Below are positions 10,015 to 18,052 of a stretch of 64,000 bases of DNA, piece after piece. Below the pieces are notes generated by a model, which ran no database searches, was not told the origin of the DNA, and worked only from the letters and a program-made list of their open reading frames with translations. The stretch comes from DASZOC01 sp035550975 (GTDB lineage Bacteria > Actinomycetota > CADDZG01 > WHSQ01). Both the position numbers and the translations under genes were made by a program. Each line of letters opens with the position of its first letter. Within the stretch, counting starts at the first letter, position 1. The DNA is taken from contig DASZOC010000041.1 in the NCBI GenBank assembly GCA_035550975.1, positions 32,037 through 96,036 on the forward strand, written 5' to 3'.

Positions 10015-10533
10015 ATGCTGTCATCAAAGAGCAAGCAAAGCGACGGCGGGGGTCCGGTCCGGAGGTTCATCGTCTTCGGCGGGACCGGCGCCGCTCTCGC
10101 CTATCTCTTCGACCCGCAGATGGGGCGTACTAGGCGGGCAAAGCTGCAGGATCAAGCGTCCGCCGTGTTCCGGCGAGCCAAGCGTGAGGCGGACCGGAAG
10201 GCCGAATACGCCCGCGGACAGGCAGAGGGGCTGCGTCACATCGCGTCGTCCGACTCGCCGCCGCCGAACGACGAGACGTTGACGGCGAAGGTCGAGAGCG
10301 AAGTCCTCAGTCGCTGGAACTACCCGAAGGGGTCGATCAACGTCAACACGGTCGATGGAGTCGTCGAGCTGCGCGGCACCTGCGAGAGCCAGGAGCAGAT
10401 CAGCGACCTCGAGGCGGACGTTCGCAAGGTCACCGGGGTCGTCGACGTGAGGAACTTCCTCCACCTGCCCGACACGCCCGCCCCGAACACGGAAGAGGCG
10501 CGGGAGTCCAACGAGGGCTGGAGGGAGGGTTAG
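10015..10533 (+). CDS. BON-domain envelope-associated protein
   Basis: 172-residue protein. An upstream in-frame ATG exists at 9976, but the ATG at 10015 has a good Shine-Dalgarno (aaggagg at about 10000-10006) eight bases away, so it is preferred. The N-terminus has a hydrophobic stretch (FIVFGGTGAALAYLFDP, residues ~16-32) followed by basic and acidic helix, like YtxH-type anchors. Residues ~90-155 form a BON domain, with INVNTVDGVVELRGTC and the VTGVVDVRNFL end strand. BON domains are linked to envelope stability and lipid binding. It starts a run of three close genes (BON, small lipoprotein-like, ferritin-like) that looks like a stress operon. The precise role is unknown. Confidence 0.8.
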   Translation: MLSSKSKQSDGGGPVRRFIVFGGTGAALAYLFDPQMGRTRRAKLQDQASAVFRRAKREADRKAEYARGQAEGLRHIASSDSPPPNDETLTAKVESEVLSRWNYPKGSINVNTVDGVVELRGTCESQEQISDLEADVRKVTGVVDVRNFLHLPDTPAPNTEEARESNEGWREG

Positions 10534-10535
10534 CC

Positions 10536-10733
10536 GTGCGGACCCACGCTGTGCGACTGCTGCTGGCCGGTGCGCTCGCGCTCGGTAGTCCCGTAGTGCT
10601 CGCGTCGTGCGACCAAGAGGACATGCGCGATGTCGAGGAGGGCGTGAACGACGTCGAGGAAGGGGTCGAGAAGGGCGCGAAGGAGGTCGAAGAGGAGGTC
10701 GACGACCTCGACTCCGACGGTAAAGACGACTAG
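10536..10733 (+). CDS. Small acidic lipoprotein-like peptide
   Basis: 65-residue protein starting with GTG at 10536, two bases after the BON gene stop. The N-terminus has a basic start, a hydrophobic core LLLAGALALGSPVV and the sequence VLASC, which matches a lipobox (LASC), so export and lipidation are likely. The rest is an extremely acidic low-complexity tail with repeated DVEEGV-type heptads, probably a charged helix. No enzyme motif is visible. Position between an envelope BON protein and a ferritin-like protein suggests cotranscription. Function not recognised. Confidence 0.65.
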   Translation: MRTHAVRLLLAGALALGSPVVLASCDQEDMRDVEEGVNDVEEGVEKGAKEVEEEVDDLDSDGKDD

Positions 10734-10735
10734 GG

Positions 10736-11176
10736 GTGGCCGACGACGACAAGATGAAGGTCGCGGAGGTTCGCGACCTTCTCAATCAGGCGATCCCGCT
10801 GCAGTTCCGGTCCGCAGCGATGTTCACGTGGGCCGCAGGTGCGGTGACCGGCCACGAGTTCCAGGCGGTGGGGCGCCAGCTCGAGGAATACGGGCGGCTC
10901 GAGCTCGAGGACGCGCGCAGGCTGATCGAGAAGCTGGTCGCGCTGGGCGGCCATCCCGTCACGAAGGTCGCGCCGTTCGAGCCGATCTCGTTCGACAAGA
11001 GCGGCATCCGCACGCTGATGGATCACGAGGAAGAGGCGCTCGAAGCGCTACACGCGGTGATCCCCGAGACCGGTCAGGAAGCGCGCTCGGAGGCGCTGGA
11101 ACACCTGATGGAGCACATGCTCATGCGCAAGCAGGAGCAGGTGGACTTCCTGGAACGGGTTCGGCGCGGCTTCTAG
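10736..11176 (+). CDS. Ferritin-like four-helix protein
   Basis: 146 residues, starting at a GTG two bases after the previous stop. The sequence is almost entirely helical with regularly spaced Glu and His: HEFQAVGRQLEEYGRLELEDARRLIEKLVALGGHP near residues 38-72, DHEEEALEALHAVIPETG near 95-110, and EHLMEHMLMRKQEQVDFL near the end. Paired ExxH-like motifs in helices 2 and 4, and the LxxLGGHP turn, are typical of bacterioferritin/ferritin-like diiron proteins. Likely cytosolic, in iron storage or oxidative stress handling. Its last four bases overlap the convergent gene at 11173. The family is well supported; which ferritin-like branch is not. Confidence 0.75.
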   Translation: MADDDKMKVAEVRDLLNQAIPLQFRSAAMFTWAAGAVTGHEFQAVGRQLEEYGRLELEDARRLIEKLVALGGHPVTKVAPFEPISFDKSGIRTLMDHEEEALEALHAVIPETGQEARSEALEHLMEHMLMRKQEQVDFLERVRRGF

Positions 11177-12195
11177 CGCTGCGGTTGTAGCGACTTCACC
11201 TGGCCCGTCCACTCGCTGCGGTACTCCCCCGGTCCCGTCGTCACTCGCGTGTCCTGGTACTGCTTCACGACGAGGTTGTACTCGGGCGAGACCCACGACC
11301 GAACGGTCGCGGTGCCTGCAACCTCGCCGCGCATGGTCATGCGGACCTCCGTCGCCCACACCTCTACCTCTTGGCCGCCGATCACCAGCGTCGTGTGATC
11401 GAAGGTCCGCGCCTGGTACTCGCCGGAGGTCTTGCCGCGCCACGAGCCCTCCCAGGTCTGTCCGAGCTTGAACGGTACGAGCCCCACGAACATCGGCGGG
11501 TTGAACACGATCGTCTTGTCGACGGTGACAGGCCCCATGACGACGCGGTTGCGGTTGCTGGTCACCGACACGCCCTTGTCGGCGAACTGGAGGTTGAGCC
11601 ATGTCTCCTTCTGCTCCGAGAACACGTGGTGCTCGATCCATCGATTCTGTCCCTGCCACGTCACGACGCGATGCGATTCCTCGGGCAGCGTTCGGTTCGT
11701 CCCCGGAGCCTTCTCGTATCCGTCGACCGCCCACGTGTAAACACCTTCCTCGGGCCGCCCGGGGCGCCGCGCCTCTCGCGTCTCCGAGTTGGCCGCGGGC
11801 TGGTTCCCCCGGGCCGCGGGTCGGTTGGCGGCCGTCGGTCGCTGCCTCTGTGACACGGGCGCGGCAACGGCAGCGCTGCCGCGGTGGCGATTTGCGTTCG
11901 ACGCCCGTTGCCGTTTGCGCGGCTCGTTCTTCGCACGGCCCTTGTCGCCGCTTCGCTGCTGTGTGTCAGCGCCGGATCCCTCGCTCGCGGCGGCTTCCGC
12001 GTCGGCCCGGTACTGCGCGAGGACCGTCTCGCTCGCGACCGGGGTCGAGGCGCCCATCCACCTAAGCACGCCACCGACGCCGAGGCCGAGTGACATGACC
12101 AGGCCCGCGGCGACTAATGCCTTCAGGTGCGACTTGCGCTCGCGGCTGACGCTCTCGATCGAGCCACCGGGCGGCGCGGCCCAGATATCTCTCAT
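11173..12195 (-). CDS. Single-pass membrane protein with large extracytoplasmic domain, unknown function
   Basis: 340 residues. After ~24 polar residues there is one transmembrane or uncleaved signal segment (ALVAAGLVMSLGLGVGGVL). A low-complexity Ala/Arg/Pro/Gln linker of about 100 residues follows, then a folded domain from ~140 to the end with many beta-like stretches (WQGQNRWIEHHVFSEQ, GVSVTSNRNRVVMGPVTV, LGQTWEGSW). That domain resembles extracellular beta-rich proteins that handle hydrophobic ligands, but I do not recognise the family. It is divergent from the PadR gene 44 bp away, so PadR may regulate it through the shared intergenic region; this is inference from position. Confidence 0.6.
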   Translation of the reverse strand: MRDIWAAPPGGSIESVSRERKSHLKALVAAGLVMSLGLGVGGVLRWMGASTPVASETVLAQYRADAEAAASEGSGADTQQRSGDKGRAKNEPRKRQRASNANRHRGSAAVAAPVSQRQRPTAANRPAARGNQPAANSETREARRPGRPEEGVYTWAVDGYEKAPGTNRTLPEESHRVVTWQGQNRWIEHHVFSEQKETWLNLQFADKGVSVTSNRNRVVMGPVTVDKTIVFNPPMFVGLVPFKLGQTWEGSWRGKTSGEYQARTFDHTTLVIGGQEVEVWATEVRMTMRGEVAGTATVRSWVSPEYNLVVKQYQDTRVTTGPGEYRSEWTGQVKSLQPQR

Positions 12196-12239
12196 GCCCG
12201 CCTCCTTCGATCACCTGCCGGACGACCGTCCAATGTGAT

Positions 12240-12818
12240 ATGTCTATCTGGATGGAGAGTAGACCTGCCCGCAGGAACCTGTCAAACGCCGCGGCCCCCA
12301 AACTGAACCCCACCGCGGCGTCGCTCCTCGGCTTCTTGCTGGAGGGGCCCCTGACGGGGTGGGACATCGTCGCCGTGGTCGAGGCGTCGATCGGCTATTT
12401 CTGGAACCTCACCCGGAGCCAGGTGTACCGGGAGCTGCGCTCGCTCGCCGACGCCGGGTACGTCGAGGAGGGCGAGGCCGGGCCACGGGATCGGCGCCCG
12501 TACACGATCACGGAAACCGGTCGCGAGGCGTTCATGGAGTGGCTGCGGCTCGATCCCGGCGATGACCTCATCCGCATGCAGGGCCTGTTGAAGTTCTTCT
12601 TCGCCGACAACCTCGACGAATCCATAGTCAGGCGCTGGGTGATGGTGCAGCGATCGCAGGTCGAGAAACGTCTCGCCTACTTCCGCGAGCTCCTGGCGCA
12701 TATCCAGGACGAGCCCACGCCGTTCCAGATCCACACGTTGCGTTTCGGCATCGCGCACGAGGAGGCCGCGCTCGAGTGGCTCGACTCGTTTCCCTGGTCG
12801 GACGCTCCGCGCGCTTAG
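12240..12818 (+). CDS. PadR-family transcriptional regulator
   Basis: 192-residue winged-helix regulator. The N-terminal ~100 residues carry the PadR pattern: LLGFLLEGPLTGWDIV, then SQVYRELRSLADAGYVEE (recognition helix) and RRPYTITETGREAF (wing). The C-terminal half, from about LRLDPGDD, is helical with RSQVEKRLAYF and ends AALEWLDSF, as in the Vir_act_alpha_C dimerisation domain. PadR proteins usually repress genes for stress, phenolics or transporters. The adjacent divergent membrane-protein gene at 12195 is the obvious candidate target. The start ATG at 12240 is accepted; a second in-frame ATG lies four codons later. It overlaps the convergent helicase gene by four bases. Confidence 0.88.
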   Translation: MSIWMESRPARRNLSNAAAPKLNPTAASLLGFLLEGPLTGWDIVAVVEASIGYFWNLTRSQVYRELRSLADAGYVEEGEAGPRDRRPYTITETGREAFMEWLRLDPGDDLIRMQGLLKFFFADNLDESIVRRWVMVQRSQVEKRLAYFRELLAHIQDEPTPFQIHTLRFGIAHEEAALEWLDSFPWSDAPRA

Positions 12819-14080
12819 GCGCGGCGGCGAGGCCTTCTGCCGGACCGCCGCGCGCCATCGCGTGTGGCGACGCCGTTCCCAGTTGAAGTGCGTGAGCGGC
12901 TCCGATCGCCGTTCCCGGACCGGTTCCCCGCCTGACGCGCGCGTCCCGCTGCCGGCGCGTGCGCTGCGGCCATAACCAAGCCGTCGGATTCGAACTCGCT
13001 CGTGAGCTTGAGCGCCCGCGCTATCGCGCCGACATCCTTGCGGTTCGCAGGGGCAACGAAGGTCACCCCGGCCCCCAGGCGTCCGGCCCGGGCCGTACGG
13101 CCCACACGATGGACATAGTCGGTGTGGTCGTGCGGAGGGTCGAAGTTGATGACGTGGCTGATGTCGTCGACGTCGAGACCACGAGCCGCGACGTCGGTCG
13201 CGACCAGCACGTCCACGTGGCCGTCGGTGAAGCGGTCGAGCGCGCGCTGGCGCTGGTTCTGGCTCTTGTTGCCGTGGATCGCGAGGCTGTCGATCCCCCG
13301 CGCCCGCAGCTTCTTGCACAGGCGGTCGGCGCCGTGTTTCGTGCGGACGAAGACGAGCGCGAGATCGCGCTCCTCGCCAAGGACTCGTACCAGCGCGTCG
13401 ATCTTGCCCTCGTCGCTGACCGGCAGGAACCGGTGGCTGGCGGCCGCGATCGCGGGCTTGTCCTCCACGACCTCGTGGCGAACCGGGTCGTGCGTGTAGT
13501 TGCGCGCCAGCTGCCCAACGCGGCCGTCGAGCGTGGCCGAGAAGAACATCGTCTGCCGGCGTCCCTTCAGCCGAGCGACGATCTTGTCGACCTGCGGTTG
13601 GAAGCCCATGTCGAGCATCCGGTCGGCCTCGTCGAGGACGAGGATCGAGATGTGGTCGAGCGAGATCATGCGCCGCTCGAGCAGGTCCTGAAGGCGGCCG
13701 GGCGTCGCCACGATCACGTGCGCCCGCGCGGCCCTCTTGGCCTGCGCGTCGAGACCGACACCGCCGTAGACGGTCGCGACCTTGAGGTTGCGGACCAGCG
13801 CGATGTCGGACAGCTCCACGGCCACCTGCACCGCGAGCTCACGCGTCGGCACCATGACGAGCGCCGCGGGGCGCTTCATGGAAGCGTCGAGGCGCTCGAC
13901 GATGGGGATCCCGAACCCGAGCGTTTTGCCTGAACCCGTGCGTGATTTGGCCAGGATGTCCCGGCCTGCCAGACCGTCGCCCAAGACGAGGTTCTGGATC
14001 TTGAAGGGCGCCTCTATGCCACGCCGCGCAAGTGCTTGCACGACGGGCGCGGAGACGCCCAGTTCTGTGAATGTAGACAA
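12815..14080 (-). CDS. DEAD-box ATP-dependent RNA helicase, RhlE/CsdA-like
   Basis: 421-residue RNA helicase with all core motifs: Q motif near residue 10-25 (GIEAPFKIQ), motif I SRTGSGKT, Ia PTRELAVQ, Ib TPGRLQ, II VLDEADRMLD, III FFSATLDG, IV ALVFVRTK, V ATDVAARGLDV and VI HRVGRTARAG. A basic Arg/Ser-rich tail of ~50 residues follows, as in RhlE-type helicases that bind structured RNA. Likely roles are ribosome assembly, RNA turnover and cold growth. The start is a TTG at 14080 with AGGAG about eight bases upstream; this TTG places the Q motif correctly. The adjacent 255-bp region may carry a long leader. Confidence 0.93.
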   Translation of the reverse strand: MSTFTELGVSAPVVQALARRGIEAPFKIQNLVLGDGLAGRDILAKSRTGSGKTLGFGIPIVERLDASMKRPAALVMVPTRELAVQVAVELSDIALVRNLKVATVYGGVGLDAQAKRAARAHVIVATPGRLQDLLERRMISLDHISILVLDEADRMLDMGFQPQVDKIVARLKGRRQTMFFSATLDGRVGQLARNYTHDPVRHEVVEDKPAIAAASHRFLPVSDEGKIDALVRVLGEERDLALVFVRTKHGADRLCKKLRARGIDSLAIHGNKSQNQRQRALDRFTDGHVDVLVATDVAARGLDVDDISHVINFDPPHDHTDYVHRVGRTARAGRLGAGVTFVAPANRKDVGAIARALKLTSEFESDGLVMAAAHAPAAGRARQAGNRSGNGDRSRSRTSTGNGVATRDGARRSGRRPRRRA

Positions 14081-14335
14081 CGTTCACTCCTTGCTATCGG
14101 TAGGACCGCTACCGGGAAACGGGAGACTCGACCATCCCGTGCATCCGATGAAGGAGGAACCAGGGAGAACCGACTCTCGCAGGCGGCACCTTGCCTAACC
14201 TGCGCTTGTTGCTCAATACGCTACAACAGGCACCATACCTGCTTATTCCCTCCGATCGCGCAGGGGGTCAGCGCCAGCTAACCTTTAGGGGCTCTGCGCA
14301 AGATCGAGGCCGCACGACGTCTGGGAGGAACTAAG
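14081..14335. other. Divergent intergenic region between RNA helicase and secreted esterase
   Basis: This 255-base stretch separates two divergent genes and holds no convincing coding frame. The left end contains the Shine-Dalgarno of the helicase gene; the right end has ggagg at 14328-14332 just before the TTG of the esterase. The middle is locally more A/T-rich (around 14215-14245), a plausible place for promoters, but no clear -35/-10 pair could be fixed by eye. A long leader for the helicase mRNA is possible and untested. Confidence 0.4.
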
Positions 14336-16297
14336 TTGTCGCCGCGCTGGGGGGTCCTGCTCGCCGTCGCGCTCGTCGCGGGGCTGATCGGGGCTCCGAT
14401 TCCTCGAGAAGCGGCCGCTCAGCCGAGCGCTCGCTGCAACCATCGCTCGTGGATCGCGGGCTCCGTCGACCTGTGCGGCGGCGTCCTTATCTATAGGGAC
14501 TACGTCTACGACGACTACGGAGCCGACGAGGGCCGGCCCGGGGCCCAGAGCACCGCCCCCCTTTCGAACCCCGCCGGCGACAAGCGCTACGCCGAGGACG
14601 TCAACTCCGCCGACCTCGTCGACCTCTCGTTGCGAGTGGTTGGGGACCGTTTACACGTGACCTTCGAGCTGAATGCGCTCTACAACCCCGCCTCCACGGT
14701 CGCCGCGCTCGCGATCGACACCGACAACGACCGCTCCACCGGCGGAGGTGAATGGCGCGACCTCGCCGTCCGCAGCGAGGGGTGGGACGTGCTCGAGACG
14801 TTCGACGTCGGAGATCCGGCGACGAACGTGATCAAAGGACACATCCCGCTGCCGCCCGGCGATAGGTGGCGCCTGCAAGCGCTGACCGCGATCAAAGCCG
14901 GGCCGGTCATGAACGTCGCCTTCCGCGGGACGAACGAGGAGACGACGGTCGGGACGTGGTGGGAGGACAAGCAAGCTGCCGCGCTGCGAGAGGGAGACAT
15001 CTCGCAGTTCGGCCACGTGGTCGATGTCGCCGACATGACCGCGGGCGTCACGCGACCCGCCCAGGAGACACCGGGTCTACACGAACGGGTCTACACCTCG
15101 CGCTACACCATGAAGCCGGGTGAAGGGATGAGCTACGAAGGACGCTTCGGTCGCCACGGTGACACCGGCCGGACATGCGAGCAGGAGTTCCACTTCTTCG
15201 GTCGCTATCAGCCTTACGGCATCTACATCCCGGACAACGCCGGGCCGCACGGGATGCAGTTGGCGATGCATGGGTGCAGCGCGAACCACGCGAGCCTGAT
15301 CGATCAACCGGGGATGCAGCAACGGCTCGGCGAAGAGGTCAACCGCATCATCGTTAATCCGCTCGGGCGCGGCCCCTACGGTTACTACTCGGACATCTCC
15401 GAGCGCGACGTGCTCGACGTCATGCGCGACGTGCACCGCAACTACGACGTCGACCGCGACCAGGTCTTCGCCGGTGGCTATTCGATGGGTGGCTACGGCG
15501 CCTACCGCATGGCGATGCTCTACCCGCACCGGTTCGCGGGGCTCATCAGCTGGGTGGGCTTCACCGGCGACTGCCTCAACGGCCCGGCCCAACAGCGGAA
15601 CTCGTGTCCGTCCGGCGCGATCGGCAACGTGATCAACTACGTGCCGAACCTGCGCCACGTCCCGTCGGCCATGCTGTACATGGGCCAGGACGAGCTCGTG
15701 CACATGTCGAGCTGGCACGAGATGAACGCGCGCTTCCTAAGAGAAGGCGGCCCGTATGCCTTCTATAAGCATCCCGCCGGCGACCACTTCACCCTCGCCC
15801 TCGCCGACGACTGGTCGAAGGAAGCGCGTTATACGGCGGGTCGTACGCGCGTGCGCAACCCGGGTCGGGTCCGCTTCCGCACCCGTTCGTTCCTCGGTAA
15901 CGAGCGCTACAACATCGCGCACGATCGCGCCTATTGGATCTCGAAGATCGAAGGGCGCAGGAAGACCTTCATCGACATCAACGCGCGCTCGCGGGGATGC
16001 GGATGGGACCCACCGCGGACGCGCATCGTGACACGCGAAGGTCCCGACCCCGTTCCGTGGGTAGCCGAGATCCGGAAGATCGTCGGGCATAAGGACGCTC
16101 GGAGACGAGCGAAGCTGAGGATGAAGCTCGACAACGTCCGCCAGCTGCGGATCGACACCAAGCGGGCATGTCTCGCCGACAAGCGGATCGACTACTGGAT
16201 CCAGACCGACGGCCCGGTGACGATCCGCTTCAGCGACGGCCGGCGCCTGCGCTTCGACAGCTTCGGTCGCTACAGCGGCGCCCTGAAGCGGAGGTAA
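14336..16297 (+). CDS. Secreted alpha/beta-hydrolase (PHB depolymerase/feruloyl esterase-like)
   Basis: 653-residue exported esterase. The TTG start at 14336 follows a good ggagg Shine-Dalgarno and opens a clear signal peptide (hydrophobic LLAVALVAGLIGA, Ala-rich cleavage before QPSARC). Residues ~35-260 form an N-terminal domain of unknown family with beta-type repeats. The catalytic domain follows: LAMHGCSANH (oxyanion strand, ~residue 315), nucleophile elbow GGYSMGGYGAY with Ser383, an acid candidate in YMGQDELVHM, and the His in AGDHFTLAL. A C-terminal segment of ~130 basic residues is extra. The hydrolase class is clear. Substrate (polyester, feruloyl ester or other) cannot be told. Lipid or polymer degradation outside the cell is the likely setting. 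Confidence 0.8.
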   Translation: MSPRWGVLLAVALVAGLIGAPIPREAAAQPSARCNHRSWIAGSVDLCGGVLIYRDYVYDDYGADEGRPGAQSTAPLSNPAGDKRYAEDVNSADLVDLSLRVVGDRLHVTFELNALYNPASTVAALAIDTDNDRSTGGGEWRDLAVRSEGWDVLETFDVGDPATNVIKGHIPLPPGDRWRLQALTAIKAGPVMNVAFRGTNEETTVGTWWEDKQAAALREGDISQFGHVVDVADMTAGVTRPAQETPGLHERVYTSRYTMKPGEGMSYEGRFGRHGDTGRTCEQEFHFFGRYQPYGIYIPDNAGPHGMQLAMHGCSANHASLIDQPGMQQRLGEEVNRIIVNPLGRGPYGYYSDISERDVLDVMRDVHRNYDVDRDQVFAGGYSMGGYGAYRMAMLYPHRFAGLISWVGFTGDCLNGPAQQRNSCPSGAIGNVINYVPNLRHVPSAMLYMGQDELVHMSSWHEMNARFLREGGPYAFYKHPAGDHFTLALADDWSKEARYTAGRTRVRNPGRVRFRTRSFLGNERYNIAHDRAYWISKIEGRRKTFIDINARSRGCGWDPPRTRIVTREGPDPVPWVAEIRKIVGHKDARRRAKLRMKLDNVRQLRIDTKRACLADKRIDYWIQTDGPVTIRFSDGRRLRFDSFGRYSGALKRR

Positions 16298-16372
16298 GAG
16301 GGAAGAGTCCACCGACCGGGGTGGTTGGAAAGAAGACACTGTTCGTCGCCCGCGACTCCCCGAGGAAGATGC

Positions 16373-17044
16373 ATGGCATCCAAGACCCCAGACCTGTCGT
16401 GGCAGCCGTCATTGTTCGGCGCCGACGCGCCCGCCTTCGACGCCAGCTTCGCGCGCCTCGAGCGCATCCAGCTCGATCCGACCGCGTGGGTCGAATACGC
16501 GCCGGGATGGCTGGAGGGGTCGGACCTCGTCTTCGAGGAGATCCTCGAGAAGCGCAACTGGGGCCAGCGGTCGCGCAAGATGTACGACCAGAAGGTCGTC
16601 GAGCCGCGGCTCACGGCCCCGTGGAACCTTCGCTCGGGAGAGCCGCTCGAGCCCCCGATCCTCGAAGCCATACGTGTCGCCCTCTCCGACCGTTACGGCA
16701 TCGTGTTCGACTCGGTCGGATTCAACCTCTACCGGGACGGCCGCGACTCCGTCGCATGGCACGGTGACCGCATCAAGAAAGAGATCGAGGACCCGATCGT
16801 GGTCCTGGTGTCACTTGGGTTCCCTCGCAAGTTCCTCCTTCGACCCGTTGAAGGGGGCCGCTCCAAGGCGTTCATGCTCGGCGCCGGCGACCTGCTCGTC
16901 ACGGGCGGCAAGACGCAGAGGACGTGGCAACACAGCGTTCCGAAGGTCGCCCAGGCCGGGCCGCGCATCAGCCTCGCCTACCGCCACGGGATGGACCCGA
17001 ACGCTTACAAGCACAAGCAGCTGGTCGAGCGCGACGAGTCGTAG
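16373..17044 (+). CDS. alkB: AlkB-type Fe(II)/2-oxoglutarate DNA repair dioxygenase
   Basis: 223-residue oxidative demethylase that should remove alkyl lesions such as 1-methyladenine and 3-methylcytosine from nucleic acids. I chose the ATG at 16373 with gagga ten bases upstream; the frame extends to 16325 but that part is not family-like. Iron ligands are visible as the HxD motif in WHGD (His130, Asp132) and the distal His187 in WQHSVPK. The 2-oxoglutarate-binding arginine is expected in RISLAYR. The FNLYRDGRDSVAWHGD strand is typical of the ALKBH2/3-like branch in bacteria. It probably forms a short operon with the DUF2277 gene 18 bases downstream. Confidence 0.93.
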   Translation: MASKTPDLSWQPSLFGADAPAFDASFARLERIQLDPTAWVEYAPGWLEGSDLVFEEILEKRNWGQRSRKMYDQKVVEPRLTAPWNLRSGEPLEPPILEAIRVALSDRYGIVFDSVGFNLYRDGRDSVAWHGDRIKKEIEDPIVVLVSLGFPRKFLLRPVEGGRSKAFMLGAGDLLVTGGKTQRTWQHSVPKVAQAGPRISLAYRHGMDPNAYKHKQLVERDES

Positions 17045-17062
17045 CGCTCTAGGCTTAGCCGC

Positions 17063-17269
17063 ATGTGCAGAAGCATCAAGACCCTGAGGACCGAGTCCGA
17101 CGTCACCGACGAGGACGTGGCGGCCGCCGCGCTGCAATACGTGCGCAAGATCTCCGGCTACCGCAAGCCTTCGAAGATGAACGAGGCCGCGTTCGACCAA
17201 GCCGTCGAGGAGATAGCCGAGGCGACGAACAGACTGCTCGACCGGCTGGTCACGAGGGCTGCGAGCTAA
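17063..17269 (+). CDS. DUF2277 family small protein
   Basis: 68 residues. The opening MCRSIKTLR and the block ALQYVRKISGYRKPSKMNEAAFDQAV match the conserved pattern of DUF2277, a family of short bacterial proteins of unknown function usually under 100 residues. There is no signal peptide or membrane segment; it is probably a small helical cytosolic protein. It lies 18 bases after alkB on the same strand, a neighbourhood that hints at a DNA-damage or alkylation context, though that is inference from position alone. Confidence 0.82.
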   Translation: MCRSIKTLRTESDVTDEDVAAAALQYVRKISGYRKPSKMNEAAFDQAVEEIAEATNRLLDRLVTRAAS

Positions 17270-17297
17270 CCGAAAGCCCGCGGCCCCCGCAACCCCT

Positions 17298-18014
17298 CTA
17301 GATCGTCGGTGACCTCGGCGCGCCGGTGTTGCGCTGCTGCATCGCCATGCCCGAAACCGCGGCGAAGATCCCGAAGATGATGAACGGGATCAGCCCGATG
17401 AACGCGAACACGTCCACGAGGGTGAACGGCGCGAGGAAGCTGATGTAGGACGCGACACCGCCGATGAAGAGCATCGTGGACCACCAGGCGGGGAACCCGC
17501 CCGTCTGTTGCAGCGAGATGGCGGTAGCGATCAGGTAGAGACCGAAGGTCAGTGCGACCGCCGCTGCAAGCGCGTTGTAGAGGTCGAACAGCGCACCGCC
17601 GACGGCGGGGGTGCCTTGGAACTCGTCTTTGGCCCCCAAGGTGAGCGCAAGCGCCGCACCACCCTGCACCGCTACGACCGCACCGGTCACGATGAAGGTG
17701 ACGAGCGCAACCCTCGGCCACGACTCGGCCCCCGCCGTAGCGCGGTCGCGCAGGACCGAATAGAGCCCGAGGAACCACAACGGCGCAGTGATCAGGATCA
17801 GCAAGTTGACGATGCCGGTGATCTTGTGGAGGCCTTCGTTGTCCTGGAAGTACTTCATGACCTTCGGGGAAGCCTCGTCGAGAGCAGGAGGCGCCCCGCT
17901 CGAGAAGGTCAAGATGATCGATAGTGCGACCAGTACCGCGGTGACCAGTCCGAAGGTCCCCGCGACCCTGCCGTAGTCGTTCAGGAATCCGGTGCGCGTA
18001 GCTGTCGTTACCAT
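17298..18014 (-). CDS. Multi-pass membrane protein (DUF4386-like?), unknown function
   Basis: 238 residues with about six hydrophobic segments: around 18-36, 70-90, 105-128, 150-175, 182-200 and 205-228. The start ATG at 18014 is supported by ggagggg just upstream; the longer open frame to 18299 reads into antisense of the methyltransferase. Short charged loops alternate with the helices and there are no transporter signatures. The layout resembles small integral proteins of the DUF4386 kind, but I cannot confirm the family. It is convergent with DUF2277 and downstream of the methyltransferase on the same strand across a 38-base gap, so cotranscription is possible. Confidence 0.6.
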   Translation of the reverse strand: MVTTATRTGFLNDYGRVAGTFGLVTAVLVALSIILTFSSGAPPALDEASPKVMKYFQDNEGLHKITGIVNLLILITAPLWFLGLYSVLRDRATAGAESWPRVALVTFIVTGAVVAVQGGAALALTLGAKDEFQGTPAVGGALFDLYNALAAAVALTFGLYLIATAISLQQTGGFPAWWSTMLFIGGVASYISFLAPFTLVDVFAFIGLIPFIIFGIFAAVSGMAMQQRNTGAPRSPTI

Positions 18015-18052
18015 CGCCCCTCCTTCGCTATGACCCCGTCGTCGCCGAAATC